Made by a program: the position numbers and the translations under genes | Assembly: GCF_001514205.1 (NCBI RefSeq) | Contig: NZ_KQ948768.1 | Location: forward strand, 1-64,000 | Reading direction: 5' to 3' | Length of the DNA stretch: 64,000 nucleotides | Source: Streptomyces griseoruber | Lineage (GTDB): Bacteria; Actinomycetota; Actinomycetes; Streptomycetales; Streptomycetaceae | The notes under the pieces: generated by a model | Seen by the model: only the letters and a program-made list of their open reading frames with translations | Databases searched by the model: none | Told to the model about the DNA's origin: nothing | Shown: piece by piece, positions 1 to 8,705 of the stretch | Layout of the letters: every line of letters starts with the position of its first letter | How positions within the stretch are numbered: position 1 is the stretch's first letter

Positions 1-9
1 GGGGAACCA

Positions 10-73
10 ACGAGGCTCCTGCACTGATGAGTTGAGACGTCGAACACCTCTCTCAACGGCACGGGAGCCTCGT
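10..73. repeat. Nested inverted repeat
   Basis: The outer arms ACGAGGCTCC (10-19) and GGAGCCTCGT (64-73) are perfect reverse complements. Nested inside are TTGAGA (32-37) and TCTCAA (51-56), also perfect. Together they could fold as a two-tier hairpin in RNA or mark the end of a mobile element. The integrase-like remnant just downstream favours a mobile-element origin, but no target duplication or transposase is visible before the window starts. Confidence 0.5.
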
Positions 74-142
74 GCGTTGCGGGACGCCGGCCCGTCACCC
101 GATCAGTGGCCACTCTGAAAGAGCTCACTGTCCGGACAACTC

Positions 143-325
143 ATGAGACACGGTCTGCCCATCATCGCCGCCAGCAACACGGCCCTGTTCGGCATGGCCG
201 GGGAACTACCGCCGATCGTCATCAGCGATCTTTTCGGTGTCCACAGGAACACCGCGAACCAGTGGGCGGCGCTCGCCCGGGACAGCTGGGCCGACTACCT
301 CGCGACCCTCCGGAAAATCAAATAG
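143..325 (+). pseudogene. Integrase/recombinase-like C-terminal remnant
   Basis: The frame encodes 60 residues, and an in-frame stop at 116-118 closes it upstream. The stretch from GELPPIVISDLFGVH to WADYLA resembles the C-terminal tail of actinobacterial site-specific integrase-like proteins, where a short helix-turn-helix-like segment is followed by an alanine- and tryptophan-rich end. No catalytic core is present, so this is read as a truncated remnant. A small orphan DNA-binding protein is an alternative. Recognition is from motif memory only. Confidence 0.45.
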
Positions 326-577
326 GAACTTCAGATCAACAACCTCCGTTCTCCGTGACAGCACGGGCCGCGAGGCGCAATCCAATGCGCTGCACTTGGA
401 TGACGGTGCGTCAATCGAAAGAGCTATCGAACGTGGGCCTTGGGCGCATGCTGGTTCGATTGATGCGAGAGGGAGTGAAAATTCTGTTCGGCCCCCGGAG
501 CGCCTCGAAGAGGCGCACAATGCTCCAAAGCGGGAATCGCGAGGCCTGCGGTCTGGGCGTTTTTCATCGGGGGTGCT
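326..577. other. Gene-free stretch before the CHAT gene
   Basis: No convincing coding frame is seen in these 252 bases. They hold an imperfect inverted repeat (listed separately) and should carry the promoter of the CHAT gene. I could not settle on a -35/-10 pair. Confidence 0.4.
408..466. promoter_or_regulatory. Inverted repeat upstream of CHAT gene
   Basis: GCGTCAATCGAA (408-419) and TTCGATTGATGC (455-466) match as inverted repeats at 11 of 12 positions, about 110 bases upstream of the CHAT start. It could be an operator for a dimeric regulator. No regulator is assigned. Confidence 0.35.
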
Positions 578-3394
578 GTGTTGATGCGCAGGAGATACAC
601 GCAAGACCAGTCCTACGACCTGTATGTGCTTCATCGGGACGTTGGGCTGGCTGCCCAGCAGGGGGTGAGCAGTCCAGAGGACTTGGTGCGTATCGCTTCG
701 GTGATTCTGGATGGCCTGGGGTGTGCCACCGCGGACGAGGCATGGAACAGACTGTGCGCGGATTTCAGGGCAGGCGCCAGAGGTACACCCTCGTCCGGCC
801 GGCAGGCCGCGATCATTCTGAAGATGATGCACTACCTGGGGTTCGCGGGGAGGCTGTCCGATGAAGACGCGCGCATCGAACTCTGCGAAGAGGTTCTCCG
901 TCATGGTCAGCCAGAATGGCAGGCAGACGCTGTGCTCTTCTCGGCGTCACGTGGCATGCACTTAGGGATGGGCAACCCGGCCGCCCTTCAGACGGAGCTG
1001 GATATCGTTGAGCGGGCACGTGGAACTGCGTCTGGCGACACGCCGGAACTCGACCTGGTGCGGGCATTCTTGCGTCTCCACCTGGGTCTGTTCGGCGGCG
1101 AGGATGACTTCGATGCCGCGATCGAGGAGTTGAACGCGCTCCGAGGAACCCGTGCGGCCCGCGCCGAGACAGATCATCTGTTGGATGCGGTGATTGCCTT
1201 CCTTCGGATGCAGCAGGCATCGAGGAGAGAAGACGAAGGTGCCCTTGGGGCCAGGATGGTCGAACTGGACACCGCGCTGGACGCGTCGCCTCTCAATGGG
1301 CCGGTGCGGCTGCGGATGGAATCTTGGCGCGAGTTGGCCTGGGAGACATTGCAGGGGCTTCGTGCCGCACGGGGCGAGGGGCGTGACACCGAAGGCGAGC
1401 GCTGCCTGCGTTCCGCCGACTCGGTGAGGGACCAGGCACGGGCGCTCCCCGCGTATGTGCGTCTGTCCGTGTTGTGTGAGACGGGTGTAGCCCGTCTGCT
1501 TCGCGCGGTGGCGACTGACGATCCAGCAGGGGCACGGGAGGCCCTCTCTTTACTCGGTGAAGGTATCGAACTCCTGGAACCGGACGATTGGCGCTGGACC
1601 CCTTACGTCTACCAGCTTGGGTGGGGTCACTTCTGGATTGCTGAGCGAGACGGTCTCGGCGAAGGTCATCAGCCGGGTTGGTTCGACCTTGGGATCGACT
1701 GGCTCACTCGTGCTGTGAGGGCGTCCGAGCAGTGCGAGCATCCGATGTGGGCCGACATGTCCTTCACCTTGGCCCTGGCCCTGTGGGCCAGGGGTGAGAT
1801 GTTCCCGCGCGGACCCTCCGGCCGCGCGGACCTCGACGCCGCCCGACGTACTGGAATGGACGCTGTGACCGGCGCTGTGCGGAGCGTCCTGCTCCAGTCG
1901 GGTACGCCCCATGCAGCGGAGAGCGCCCGGTGGGTCGGGCAGCGGGCCCTCACTGTTGCCGGCTGGTGCCTGGGCGCCGATGCGCCTACTGACGCCGTCC
2001 GCGCGCTGGAGGCGGGTCGGGGACTCACCCTGCACGCCGCCACGGTGTGGACGTCCGTGCCGGAGATGCTGGACGCACTCGGCGAACAGGGACAGGCCCT
2101 TGCCGGTGAGTGGCGTACGGCGGGTGATGTCCTGCCTGGAACGCCATGGAGCGCCACCCTTGCCGCAGCGAGCGCAGGCCCGGCAGGCCCGGCAGTTCCG
2201 TCAAGCCGTCTGCGCAGACGAGCGCTGGAGGCGCTGAAGGTCTCCCCGTACTGGAAGCGGATGCTGGATGTGCCGACACCCGACCAGATCGGCAGTGCGC
2301 TGCGCACCATGGGCCGGACGGCGCTCGTCTACCTGCTGCCAAAGACGGAGAAGCACCCCGGCGCAGCGCTGGTGATCACACCAGACGGCGGCGTGCGGGC
2401 CGTGCGGCTGCCCGTGCTGGACCTGGCCGCCCCCGAACTCGTCGCCTATCGCCGCACCGGGAGCCCAGAGCGGGACGCGGAGTCCTCAGTCCCGCCACCC
2501 TACGATCCTGGGGCGCTGGGACGGTTGTGCGACTGGGCAGGGCAGGCCGTGATCGAGCCGCTGCTCAGGGCGCTTCCGGGGCCTCAGGGGCAGGAGCCAT
2601 CGCTGGTCTTGGTACCGATGGCGGAACTGGGCGCGGTGCCCTGGCACGCGGCGCGGCTGCCGGGCTCTGGGCGGTACGCGTGCCAGGAGGCAAACATCTC
2701 GTACATCCCATCGGCCCGCCTGCTGTGCGAAGTGGCCGAACGCCCGGCAACGGGGATGCGCCAGGCGCTCATGGTCGGCGATCCGGAGCGGAACCTTCCG
2801 CATGCGGGCGAGGAGGCGGACGCCATCCTCGAGAAGTTCTATCCGGGCGGCGAGTTGCTCGGGCCCGGAGCCGCCACGCCGGCGGCCGTGCAGGGCTGGC
2901 TCGGACGGCAGCGGGGCGGAATGCTGCATCTGGCCTGCCACGGGGCGGTGGAGGAGGGCGGGCGCTACAGCTCGTATCTCAGGCTTGCCGACGAGCGCCG
3001 GTTGTCGGCCGAAGCACTTACGGAAGGGTCGGCCCGGTACCCGGGGCTGGAGTTGGTGGTGCTGGCCGCATGCCGGTCCAACGTGTCCGGGCACGGGTGG
3101 GATGAGGCGTACAGCATGGCGACCGCGTTCCTGGTCGCCGGCGCTCGGTCGGTCGTCGGGTCGCTCTGGCCGGTCCCCGACGACGCGACGTCACTGCTGA
3201 TGTACATGACGCACCACTACCTGAACCAGGAGGGGCAGACACCGGGCGCGGCCCTGCGCAGCGCCCAGTCGTGGGTGCTGGATCCCACGCCCGTGCTGCC
3301 CCCCGACATGCCGGACGCCATGAAGGGCCGGGTGCCCCAGCTCAGGGAATCGGGTCTCGTGGGATGGGCCGGTTTCACACATCTCGGGTGGTGA
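578..3394 (+). CDS. CHAT-domain (caspase-like) protein
   Basis: The predicted protein has 938 residues. The N-terminal ~540 residues are alpha-helical and repeat-like (TPR-type by composition), including a WVGQRAL...EAGRGL segment seen in actinobacterial CHAT proteins. The C-terminal ~380 residues form a CHAT domain, a caspase-clan (C14-like) cysteine peptidase fold. The expected dyad is visible as His788 in LHLACHG and Cys832 in VLAACRSN, followed by the conserved WPVPD segment. It is probably cytosolic, because no signal peptide or membrane segment is seen. The start is GTG at 578, and an in-frame ATG lies at 584. Leucines 129 (codon 962-964) and 325 (codon 1550-1552) use TTA, so translation may depend on the bldA tRNA. 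The substrate is unknown. Family members include effector proteases in bacterial immunity and programmed death, and that role here is inference. Confidence 0.85.
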   Translation: MLMRRRYTQDQSYDLYVLHRDVGLAAQQGVSSPEDLVRIASVILDGLGCATADEAWNRLCADFRAGARGTPSSGRQAAIILKMMHYLGFAGRLSDEDARIELCEEVLRHGQPEWQADAVLFSASRGMHLGMGNPAALQTELDIVERARGTASGDTPELDLVRAFLRLHLGLFGGEDDFDAAIEELNALRGTRAARAETDHLLDAVIAFLRMQQASRREDEGALGARMVELDTALDASPLNGPVRLRMESWRELAWETLQGLRAARGEGRDTEGERCLRSADSVRDQARALPAYVRLSVLCETGVARLLRAVATDDPAGAREALSLLGEGIELLEPDDWRWTPYVYQLGWGHFWIAERDGLGEGHQPGWFDLGIDWLTRAVRASEQCEHPMWADMSFTLALALWARGEMFPRGPSGRADLDAARRTGMDAVTGAVRSVLLQSGTPHAAESARWVGQRALTVAGWCLGADAPTDAVRALEAGRGLTLHAATVWTSVPEMLDALGEQGQALAGEWRTAGDVLPGTPWSATLAAASAGPAGPAVPSSRLRRRALEALKVSPYWKRMLDVPTPDQIGSALRTMGRTALVYLLPKTEKHPGAALVITPDGGVRAVRLPVLDLAAPELVAYRRTGSPERDAESSVPPPYDPGALGRLCDWAGQAVIEPLLRALPGPQGQEPSLVLVPMAELGAVPWHAARLPGSGRYACQEANISYIPSARLLCEVAERPATGMRQALMVGDPERNLPHAGEEADAILEKFYPGGELLGPGAATPAAVQGWLGRQRGGMLHLACHGAVEEGGRYSSYLRLADERRLSAEALTEGSARYPGLELVVLAACRSNVSGHGWDEAYSMATAFLVAGARSVVGSLWPVPDDATSLLMYMTHHYLNQEGQTPGAALRSAQSWVLDPTPVLPPDMPDAMKGRVPQLRESGLVGWAGFTHLGW

Positions 3395-3450
3395 ACCGTC
3401 ATGGCACTTCGGTGCGGATCTCCACCGAGGCTGTACCCCACAGCGCGATC

Positions 3451-4368
3451 CTACTGCCGGATGGCCCGCCCATGTCCCGCTGCCCCCTTGTCAAACGCAG
3501 CACACGGTGGAGGCCGGAAAGGTTCCGTGTTCAGCGGGTTCTCCGCGACGACCACCTTGAGCACGTCGCGGGTGGCGGCGCCGCTCACCATCTCCCGTCC
3601 CGGGGGCAGGCGCAGCCATACCGGTTCACCGCGCCGGGCGGTGCCCGCGCGCCCGGGGCCGACGAAGTCGCCGTCGAAGAGGTGGACGGAGGACGCGTAG
3701 CTGTCGGTCAGGTTCAGCAGCACGCACCACAGCCGGTTTCCCGACTGATTGTGAATCTGCACTTGCACCTGCGGCTCGCCGCCGTCCGGTGTGTACGAGC
3801 AGACGATGTCGCCCGTCGATCTGGGCTTAAACCCGCCGACGAGCGGCTCGACACTCACGCGAACCATCGAGGACAGAGAGCTGTCCGGATGGGTGAGGTC
3901 GTGCAACTGGTGCCAGTGGGCGATGTGGGCGCAGCAGTCCGCAACGTGGCGGGCGTCGGCCGCTGTCCGTAATGGCAGCCGGGTGATGGGGTGGCCCGCG
4001 CCGCCGGAGACCCGCGCCCAGCCGCCGTCCGTGTCCACGAACAGGGCCAGCCCCCGAACGGCAGACGCCGGGTCCTGCCCGCTGGTGGTCAGCAGGGACG
4101 AGGCCGCGACAGCTTCCTTGACGAGGCGGACATCGTCCGCCGACCCCGTGACGGTCACTCTTGCGGCCGGGAAGGCAAGCGCCGACGGAGTGACCGGGTG
4201 GGCGGTCTTCGTGTCCTTGTCTGTCGGCTGCCAGGCCACGGGGTCGACGATCGAGGTCTCCGCCCGCACCTCGCGCACGGTCACCACTCGCGGCCGCGGA
4301 ACACCCGGTGCGAGAAGGGTGAACTCGGCGCCCGCCTCCAGCCGAGCAGCCCGGCCGCCGCCGTCCAT
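3451..4368 (-). CDS. Probable C-terminal part of a caspase-family protein
   Basis: This frame runs convergent to the CHAT gene, and the start used is ATG at 4368 (305 residues). The C-terminal third contains NRLWCVLLNLTDSYASSV and a following PVWLRLPPGRE...DVLKVVVAEN. That pattern resembles the DUF4384-like tail found at the end of some Streptomyces caspase-family (C14) proteins. No catalytic His/Cys caspase domain is seen upstream, so the gene is probably truncated at its N-terminus. The frame stays open further upstream, but composition there looks non-coding. It could also be an intact accessory protein. The family assignment is tentative. Confidence 0.45.
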   Translation of the reverse strand: MDGGGRAARLEAGAEFTLLAPGVPRPRVVTVREVRAETSIVDPVAWQPTDKDTKTAHPVTPSALAFPAARVTVTGSADDVRLVKEAVAASSLLTTSGQDPASAVRGLALFVDTDGGWARVSGGAGHPITRLPLRTAADARHVADCCAHIAHWHQLHDLTHPDSSLSSMVRVSVEPLVGGFKPRSTGDIVCSYTPDGGEPQVQVQIHNQSGNRLWCVLLNLTDSYASSVHLFDGDFVGPGRAGTARRGEPVWLRLPPGREMVSGAATRDVLKVVVAENPLNTEPFRPPPCAAFDKGAAGHGRAIRQ

Positions 4369-4545
4369 CCGAACGCGCACGGCGAGCAGGGTATGGCCGA
4401 CGCCGTGCTGCGCGCGATGGGCGACTGAACGCCGACCGGGGACAGGGGACTTCCCACCGCCGGCGACCGGCCCGTCGGATCCACCCGCGCCCCGCCGGAC
4501 GCACTCGTCGCCGGCATGCCCCCACATAGGAAGAGCCCCGGCAGC

Positions 4546-4746
4546 ATGCCCACCGTGCTCATCGTCAACGACCAGAAGCTGCAACGCCCCGGCTACCGCC
4601 TCCTGTTGGATTCCGAGCCGGACCTGAGCCCGATCGGTGAGGCGGCCGACGGAGCCGAGGCGGTCCGCTTGGCCACCGCGCTGCGGCCGGACGTCGTCCT
4701 CATGCACCCCACGCCACCCCCTCGCCACGAGGAGGAGGAACCCTAG
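4546..4746 (+). pseudogene. Degenerate response-regulator receiver fragment
   Basis: About 66 residues align with the first part of the receiver domain encoded at 6620 in the same orientation (TVLIV-DQ, GEA--GAEAVR, DVVLM). Two receiver residues are lost: the acidic pair near residue 8 reads VND instead of VDD, and the phospho-acceptor position 54 is His instead of Asp. The frame then runs into a stop after a proline/glutamate stretch, with no LuxR-type output domain. It is read as a decayed partial duplicate of the downstream regulator. Confidence 0.8.
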
Positions 4747-4760
4747 TACTCCGGTACTAG
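4743..4760. promoter_or_regulatory. Perfect palindrome CTAGTAC-N4-GTACTAG
   Basis: The arms 4743-4749 and 4754-4760 are perfect reverse complements around TCCG. The site sits just past the receiver remnant and about 590 bases upstream of the fused kinase/regulator. It could be the operator of an ancestral copy of that system. An AT-richer TAGGTT follows near 4814. Confidence 0.4.
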
Positions 4761-5350
4761 TCGGCATCGCCGCATTCCCGCCCGCGGTGCCGTACCAGCA
4801 GGCGATACCTCTTCTAGGTTGAACCCGGGCCTGGTCAGGCCCGTCCGCGCAAAGACCTCCTTCCTGGCGGGAGCAGACTCCGTGGCCACCGTCCCGCACC
4901 GACCCGAGCCGTTCGCCGTGTCCCTCACGACCGCCGGCGGACACCTCGTGCCTCATCGTTTCGACATCCGCGATCCTCAGCGGCCCGGCACCGACGCCCT
5001 GGCGGACCGTGAAGGCAGCCCTGAAAACCAGGCCGCCCACCCCGCGGCCGCGTTCCCCCCGGGTCCGGCCCCCGGCTCCGGGGCGCGGGTGCCACCCGGG
5101 CCAGGACGACCGCAGACCCCGGGCCGCTGTCAGCCGTACGATCACGGAAGAGCGGTCGGCCCCGGCCGACCGCTCTTCCCCAGTCGCCGCTCGTCCGTCC
5201 AACCCCCCGGGACCGTCGAGCGGCTCGCCTGCACCGCGAAGGGCACAGACCTTGACCCCCACGCCCCCACAGGGTTCCCGGCCCGGTCGATACGTCCCCG
5301 GCCGGTCCGAACTGCCCGAGGCACTGACGAACGATGCTGAGCAGCGTGTG
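4761..5350. other. 590-base leader or intergenic region
   Basis: No frame here gives a recognisable protein, and the open frames present are compositional artefacts of high GC. It contains the perfect hairpin at 5146-5179. The promoter for the fused two-component gene should lie between that hairpin and 5351, but no clear -35/-10 pair was found. Confidence 0.4.
5146..5179. terminator. Perfect 16-bp hairpin, probable terminator
   Basis: Arms 5146-5161 and 5164-5179 are perfect reverse complements separated by two bases, giving a very GC-rich stem. There is no T tract on either side, which is common for actinobacterial intrinsic terminators. It would separate the receiver remnant from the two-component gene. 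A regulatory or protein-binding hairpin is also possible. Confidence 0.6.
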
Positions 5351-7276
5351 ATGGTGTCGATCATCGCGCGGCTGTCGTCCTGGCGGTGGGCGGACCGGGC
5401 CCACCCCCGGGTCAGGCGGTGGGGCGTACCGCTGTTGTGCGCCGCCCTGAGCCTGCCGTCCGTACTCAGCCCCGCCGGCGAATCCAGGCTCGCCGAAGAG
5501 CTGGCTCTCACCGTCGCACTGGCCGTCCCCCTGGTGTGGCGGGAGCGCAGGCCGATGCTGGTCTTCGTCCTCACCGCTGCCACCGCTGCGCTGACGGCCT
5601 ACGCGGGCTCCCTTCACGGCGCCGACGCCAGCGCCGACGTCGCCCGCGTCGTGGCCCTGTTCAACGTCGGCCGCTTCGGCTCACCGCGCCAACTGCTCGT
5701 CGCCGTCGCCATCGCCCTGACTCAACTGGTCGCCTGGGCCACCATGCTCTGGAACGACGGTCAGCTGCGGTTCGCCACGAACCCGGAACCCGTCGTGCTG
5801 CTCGGGATGGTGACGGTGACGGCCATCGCCGGCCTCGGCCTGGCCGCCCGCCTGGTCAATGTCGTCATCGCCGCCCTGCAGAAGGACAGGGATCAGCAGG
5901 CCCGGCTCGCCGTTGCCCAGGAACGCGCCCGTGTCTCCAAGGAGATGCACGACATCCTCGGACACACCCTCGCCGTCATGGTCGGCCTCGCCGACGGTGC
6001 CGCCGGCCTGACCGAGAGCAAGCCGCAGCGCGGCGCCGAGACGCTGCGGATCATCGCCGACAGCGGCCGCGGCGCGCTCGCCGAACTGCGCCGACTCCTC
6101 GCCGTCATCAGCGACGACAACGGCCGGCCGCACGATGCTCCGCTCGCACCCCAGCCCGGGCTCGCGGACCTCGACCCGCTGATCGAACGCGTCCGCGCCG
6201 CAGGGCCGAGCGTCACCCTCGGCGCCGACGGCGACCTCATCGCGCTGGCCCCCGGCCTCCAGCTCGCCGTCTACCGCATCGTCCAGGAAGCCCTCACCAA
6301 CACCCTCAAGTACGCCGCCGCCGACACGTCCGTCAGCGTCCGGGTGGCCGTCGACTCCGAGACGGTCCATGTGGACGTCGAGGACAGCGGCCCCCTCCGC
6401 GCTCCCCGCTCCCGGAAACGGAGCGCCGGAAGCAACCACGGTCTGGTCGGCATGCGCGAACGCGCGGCCATCTACCAGGGCCAGGTCACCGCCGGGCCCA
6501 ACCACGAGGGCGGCTGGAGCGTCCACGCCCGGCTCCTCACCACCCCGCCCTCCGCCGCTCTCGGCTTCGCCCGGCCGGCGGGACCCCCATCCACGACCAG
6601 AACGGACACCCCCCCGCGCATGACCACCGTGCTCATCGTCGACGACCAGGCCCTGCAACGCCTCGGCTTCAGCATGCTGCTGGAACAGCACCCCGACCTC
6701 ACCCTCATCGGCGAAGCCACCCACGGCGCCGAAGCCGTCCGCAAGGCCGCCGAACTCAAGGCCGACGTGGTCCTCATGGACGTCCGCATGCCCGGCATGG
6801 ACGGCATCGAGGCCACCAGACGGATCATCGAGTCCGGCGGCCGCTCCCGCATCCTCGTCCTGACCACCTTCGACCTCGACGAGTACGCCTACGACGCCCT
6901 GCGCGCCGGAGCGTCCGGGTTCCTGCTCAAGGACGCCATGCCCGACGAACTCGTCGCCGGCATCCGCGCGGTGGCCGCCGGAGACGCCGTCATCTCACCC
7001 GGTCTGACCCGCAAGCTCATCGACGCCTTCGGCAGCCGCCTGCCGGGTCACACGCCCGAGCAGCAACGGCAGCTGGCCCGCCTCACCAACCGGGAACGCG
7101 AAGTACTCACCGCCGTCGCGACCGGCTGGAGCAACCCCGAGATCGCCGAGCGCCTCTCCCTCGCCGAGTCCACCGTCAAGTCCCATGTGAGCAGCATCCT
7201 CACCAAGATCGGGGTCCGGGACCGGGTCCAGGCCGTGATCTTCGCCTACGACACCGGCCTCGTCAGGCCTGCCTGA
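5351..7276 (+). CDS. Fused NarL-type histidine kinase and response regulator
   Basis: A single open frame encodes a sensor kinase (residues 1 to ~420) followed without a stop by a complete response regulator (from Met at 6620). The kinase has several N-terminal membrane segments, a HisKA_3 dimerisation domain with the phospho-acceptor His200 in KEMHDILGH, and an HATPase_c domain (IVQEALTN N-box and HGLVGMRER). The regulator has the acidic pair, phospho-acceptor Asp in VVLMDVRMPGMDG (residue 54 counted from 6620) and a LuxR-type helix-turn-helix (LTNREREVL...AESTVKSHVSSI). Such pairs are usually separate overlapping genes. Here either a true fusion is made or the regulator is reinitiated at 6620, though no good ribosome site is seen there. 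The kinase start is taken as ATG 5351. The signal is unknown. The 3' end overlaps the convergent DedA gene by 31 bases. Confidence 0.85.
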   Translation: MVSIIARLSSWRWADRAHPRVRRWGVPLLCAALSLPSVLSPAGESRLAEELALTVALAVPLVWRERRPMLVFVLTAATAALTAYAGSLHGADASADVARVVALFNVGRFGSPRQLLVAVAIALTQLVAWATMLWNDGQLRFATNPEPVVLLGMVTVTAIAGLGLAARLVNVVIAALQKDRDQQARLAVAQERARVSKEMHDILGHTLAVMVGLADGAAGLTESKPQRGAETLRIIADSGRGALAELRRLLAVISDDNGRPHDAPLAPQPGLADLDPLIERVRAAGPSVTLGADGDLIALAPGLQLAVYRIVQEALTNTLKYAAADTSVSVRVAVDSETVHVDVEDSGPLRAPRSRKRSAGSNHGLVGMRERAAIYQGQVTAGPNHEGGWSVHARLLTTPPSAALGFARPAGPPSTTRTDTPPRMTTVLIVDDQALQRLGFSMLLEQHPDLTLIGEATHGAEAVRKAAELKADVVLMDVRMPGMDGIEATRRIIESGGRSRILVLTTFDLDEYAYDALRAGASGFLLKDAMPDELVAGIRAVAAGDAVISPGLTRKLIDAFGSRLPGHTPEQQRQLARLTNREREVLTAVATGWSNPEIAERLSLAESTVKSHVSSILTKIGVRDRVQAVIFAYDTGLVRPA

Positions 7277-7926
7277 ACATGACCGGGAGGCTCCGCAGCG
7301 GGCTCGGGCGCCGGTCCCTGGACCTCAGGAACGTGGCGGCGCCCGCGTCGCCACAGCAGGGCGCCCCCGAGCACCGTCAGAGCCACGACGGCGAAGGCGG
7401 GGCCGCCCAGCGTGAGGACACGCTGGAGCGAGGTCGCGGCGGCATAGCCGACCCCTGCTTCGGCTGTGGCCCACATACAGGCGGCGGCGACGCTGTACGG
7501 GGCGATGCGCCGGTAGGGCAGGCGGGTGGCACCCGCGGAGTGCGGGGCGAGGGTGCGCACCACCGGCAGGAAGCGTGCCAGAAAGACCGCTCGGCCGCCG
7601 TGGCGCGTCATCAGCGTCTTGGCCCGTCCCCACGCCGCGTCCGGAACGCGGCGGCCCAGGTGGCCGGCGCGCAGCCGGTCACCGAGGTACCTGCCGGTGC
7701 GGTGGGCGAGGAAGTCACCCGCCACCACGGCGCAGGCCGCGGCGGCGATGACGGGGAGAAGGCTGATGTGGCCGGTGCGGGCCAGCGCGCCGGCGGTCAG
7801 GAGCAGGGTCAGCGTCGGGACGAACGCGCCGACGAGAAGGACCGACTCGGCCAGGACCGCGGCGGCCACCACCGTGTACGCCGCGACCGGCGAGAGATGG
7901 CCGATGAGGTCGGAGAGCACGTTCAC
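7246..7926 (-). CDS. DedA-family membrane protein
   Basis: The 226-residue protein has several hydrophobic segments and the DedA/SNARE-associated pattern: VLAESVLLVGAFVPT near the N-terminus, then GDFLAHRTGRYLGDR, and FLARFLPVVRTLAPHSAGAT carrying the conserved arginines. DedA proteins are inner-membrane proteins, several of which act as phospholipid or undecaprenyl-phosphate flippases. The GTG start at 7926 overlaps the stop of the upstream methyltransferase as GTGA, implying translational coupling. A longer N-terminus exists in frame but would lie inside the methyltransferase gene. Confidence 0.85.
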   Translation of the reverse strand: MNVLSDLIGHLSPVAAYTVVAAAVLAESVLLVGAFVPTLTLLLTAGALARTGHISLLPVIAAAACAVVAGDFLAHRTGRYLGDRLRAGHLGRRVPDAAWGRAKTLMTRHGGRAVFLARFLPVVRTLAPHSAGATRLPYRRIAPYSVAAACMWATAEAGVGYAAATSLQRVLTLGGPAFAVVALTVLGGALLWRRGRRHVPEVQGPAPEPAAEPPGHVQAGLTRPVS

Positions 7927-8648
7927 CGCCGCGCCTCGACGGACTGCGGCTCGGGGCTGTCCGCGAAGACGAGGGGGCGTCGCAGATGCCAGACGTAGGC
8001 GGGCGGAAGGTTGGCCCATACCGTCCAGCGGCCCGTGGCGTAGGTGCGCTGGTAGGTGGCCATGATCTCGTCCACGGCGGCGTGGCGGCGGGCTTCGGCC
8101 CGCGATGCCGTCAGGGCGCGGGCCTTGCGGGTGCCGAGATAGGCGAAGTAGGTCAGGGTGCCGCCGGGGTGGAGGAGTTCCATGTAGCGGGCCATGATCC
8201 GCTCGACCTGCACGGGCGTGAAGTTGGTCAGGGGGAGCCCGGAGACGATGACGTCGTACCGCTGGTCGGTGTCGAGCTGCTCGACATAGGCCTGATACAC
8301 GTTCACCTGCGCAGACGTCGCCGTCAGGTGCGGGTGCGCGGTGACGAGACCCTTCAGTCGCGCGGCGAAACGCGGGTTGGCCTCGACGATGTCCAGACGG
8401 CTGCCCCGGGACAGCTGCGGTATCAGGGCCCGCGTGACCGGGCCGGTGCCGGCGCCGGCTTCCAGGACTGCCAGCGGGTGGGGCGCCTGAGCCCGTACGG
8501 GGTCGGTGAGCAGGCGGGCCAAGGCCTTGCCACTGGGGGCTACGGCGCCGGTGGTACGCAGATCACGGGCCGCTTCGATCAGGAACATCCAGCTTTCGGC
8601 ATGGCCATGTGTGAGGACGCTGTCGTGGGAGGTGGTCCGGTCGTTCAT
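7923..8648 (-). CDS. SAM-dependent methyltransferase, phospholipid-type
   Basis: The 241-residue class I methyltransferase carries motif I VLEAGAGTG (residues 61-69) and a VIVSGLPLTNF segment at the motif IV position. The GLPLTNF-type motif and overall pattern resemble bacterial phosphatidylethanolamine N-methyltransferases of the PmtA type, so a lipid head-group substrate is plausible but not proven. It is translationally coupled to the DedA gene downstream and divergent from the second two-component operon, with 123 bases between the ATG at 8648 and the kinase start. Confidence 0.7.
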   Translation of the reverse strand: MNDRTTSHDSVLTHGHAESWMFLIEAARDLRTTGAVAPSGKALARLLTDPVRAQAPHPLAVLEAGAGTGPVTRALIPQLSRGSRLDIVEANPRFAARLKGLVTAHPHLTATSAQVNVYQAYVEQLDTDQRYDVIVSGLPLTNFTPVQVERIMARYMELLHPGGTLTYFAYLGTRKARALTASRAEARRHAAVDEIMATYQRTYATGRWTVWANLPPAYVWHLRRPLVFADSPEPQSVEARR

Positions 8649-8705
8649 GGAATCGACGCTAGAAAGCCGCGCCCGACATGGGATCCGCCGTTCTACGACG
8701 GCGTA

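Noticed and set aside
5009..5350. N-terminal extension of the fused kinase from an ATG at 5009
   Set aside because: The added residues are Pro/Arg-rich, cross the perfect hairpin at 5146-5179 and do not look like a kinase N-terminus.
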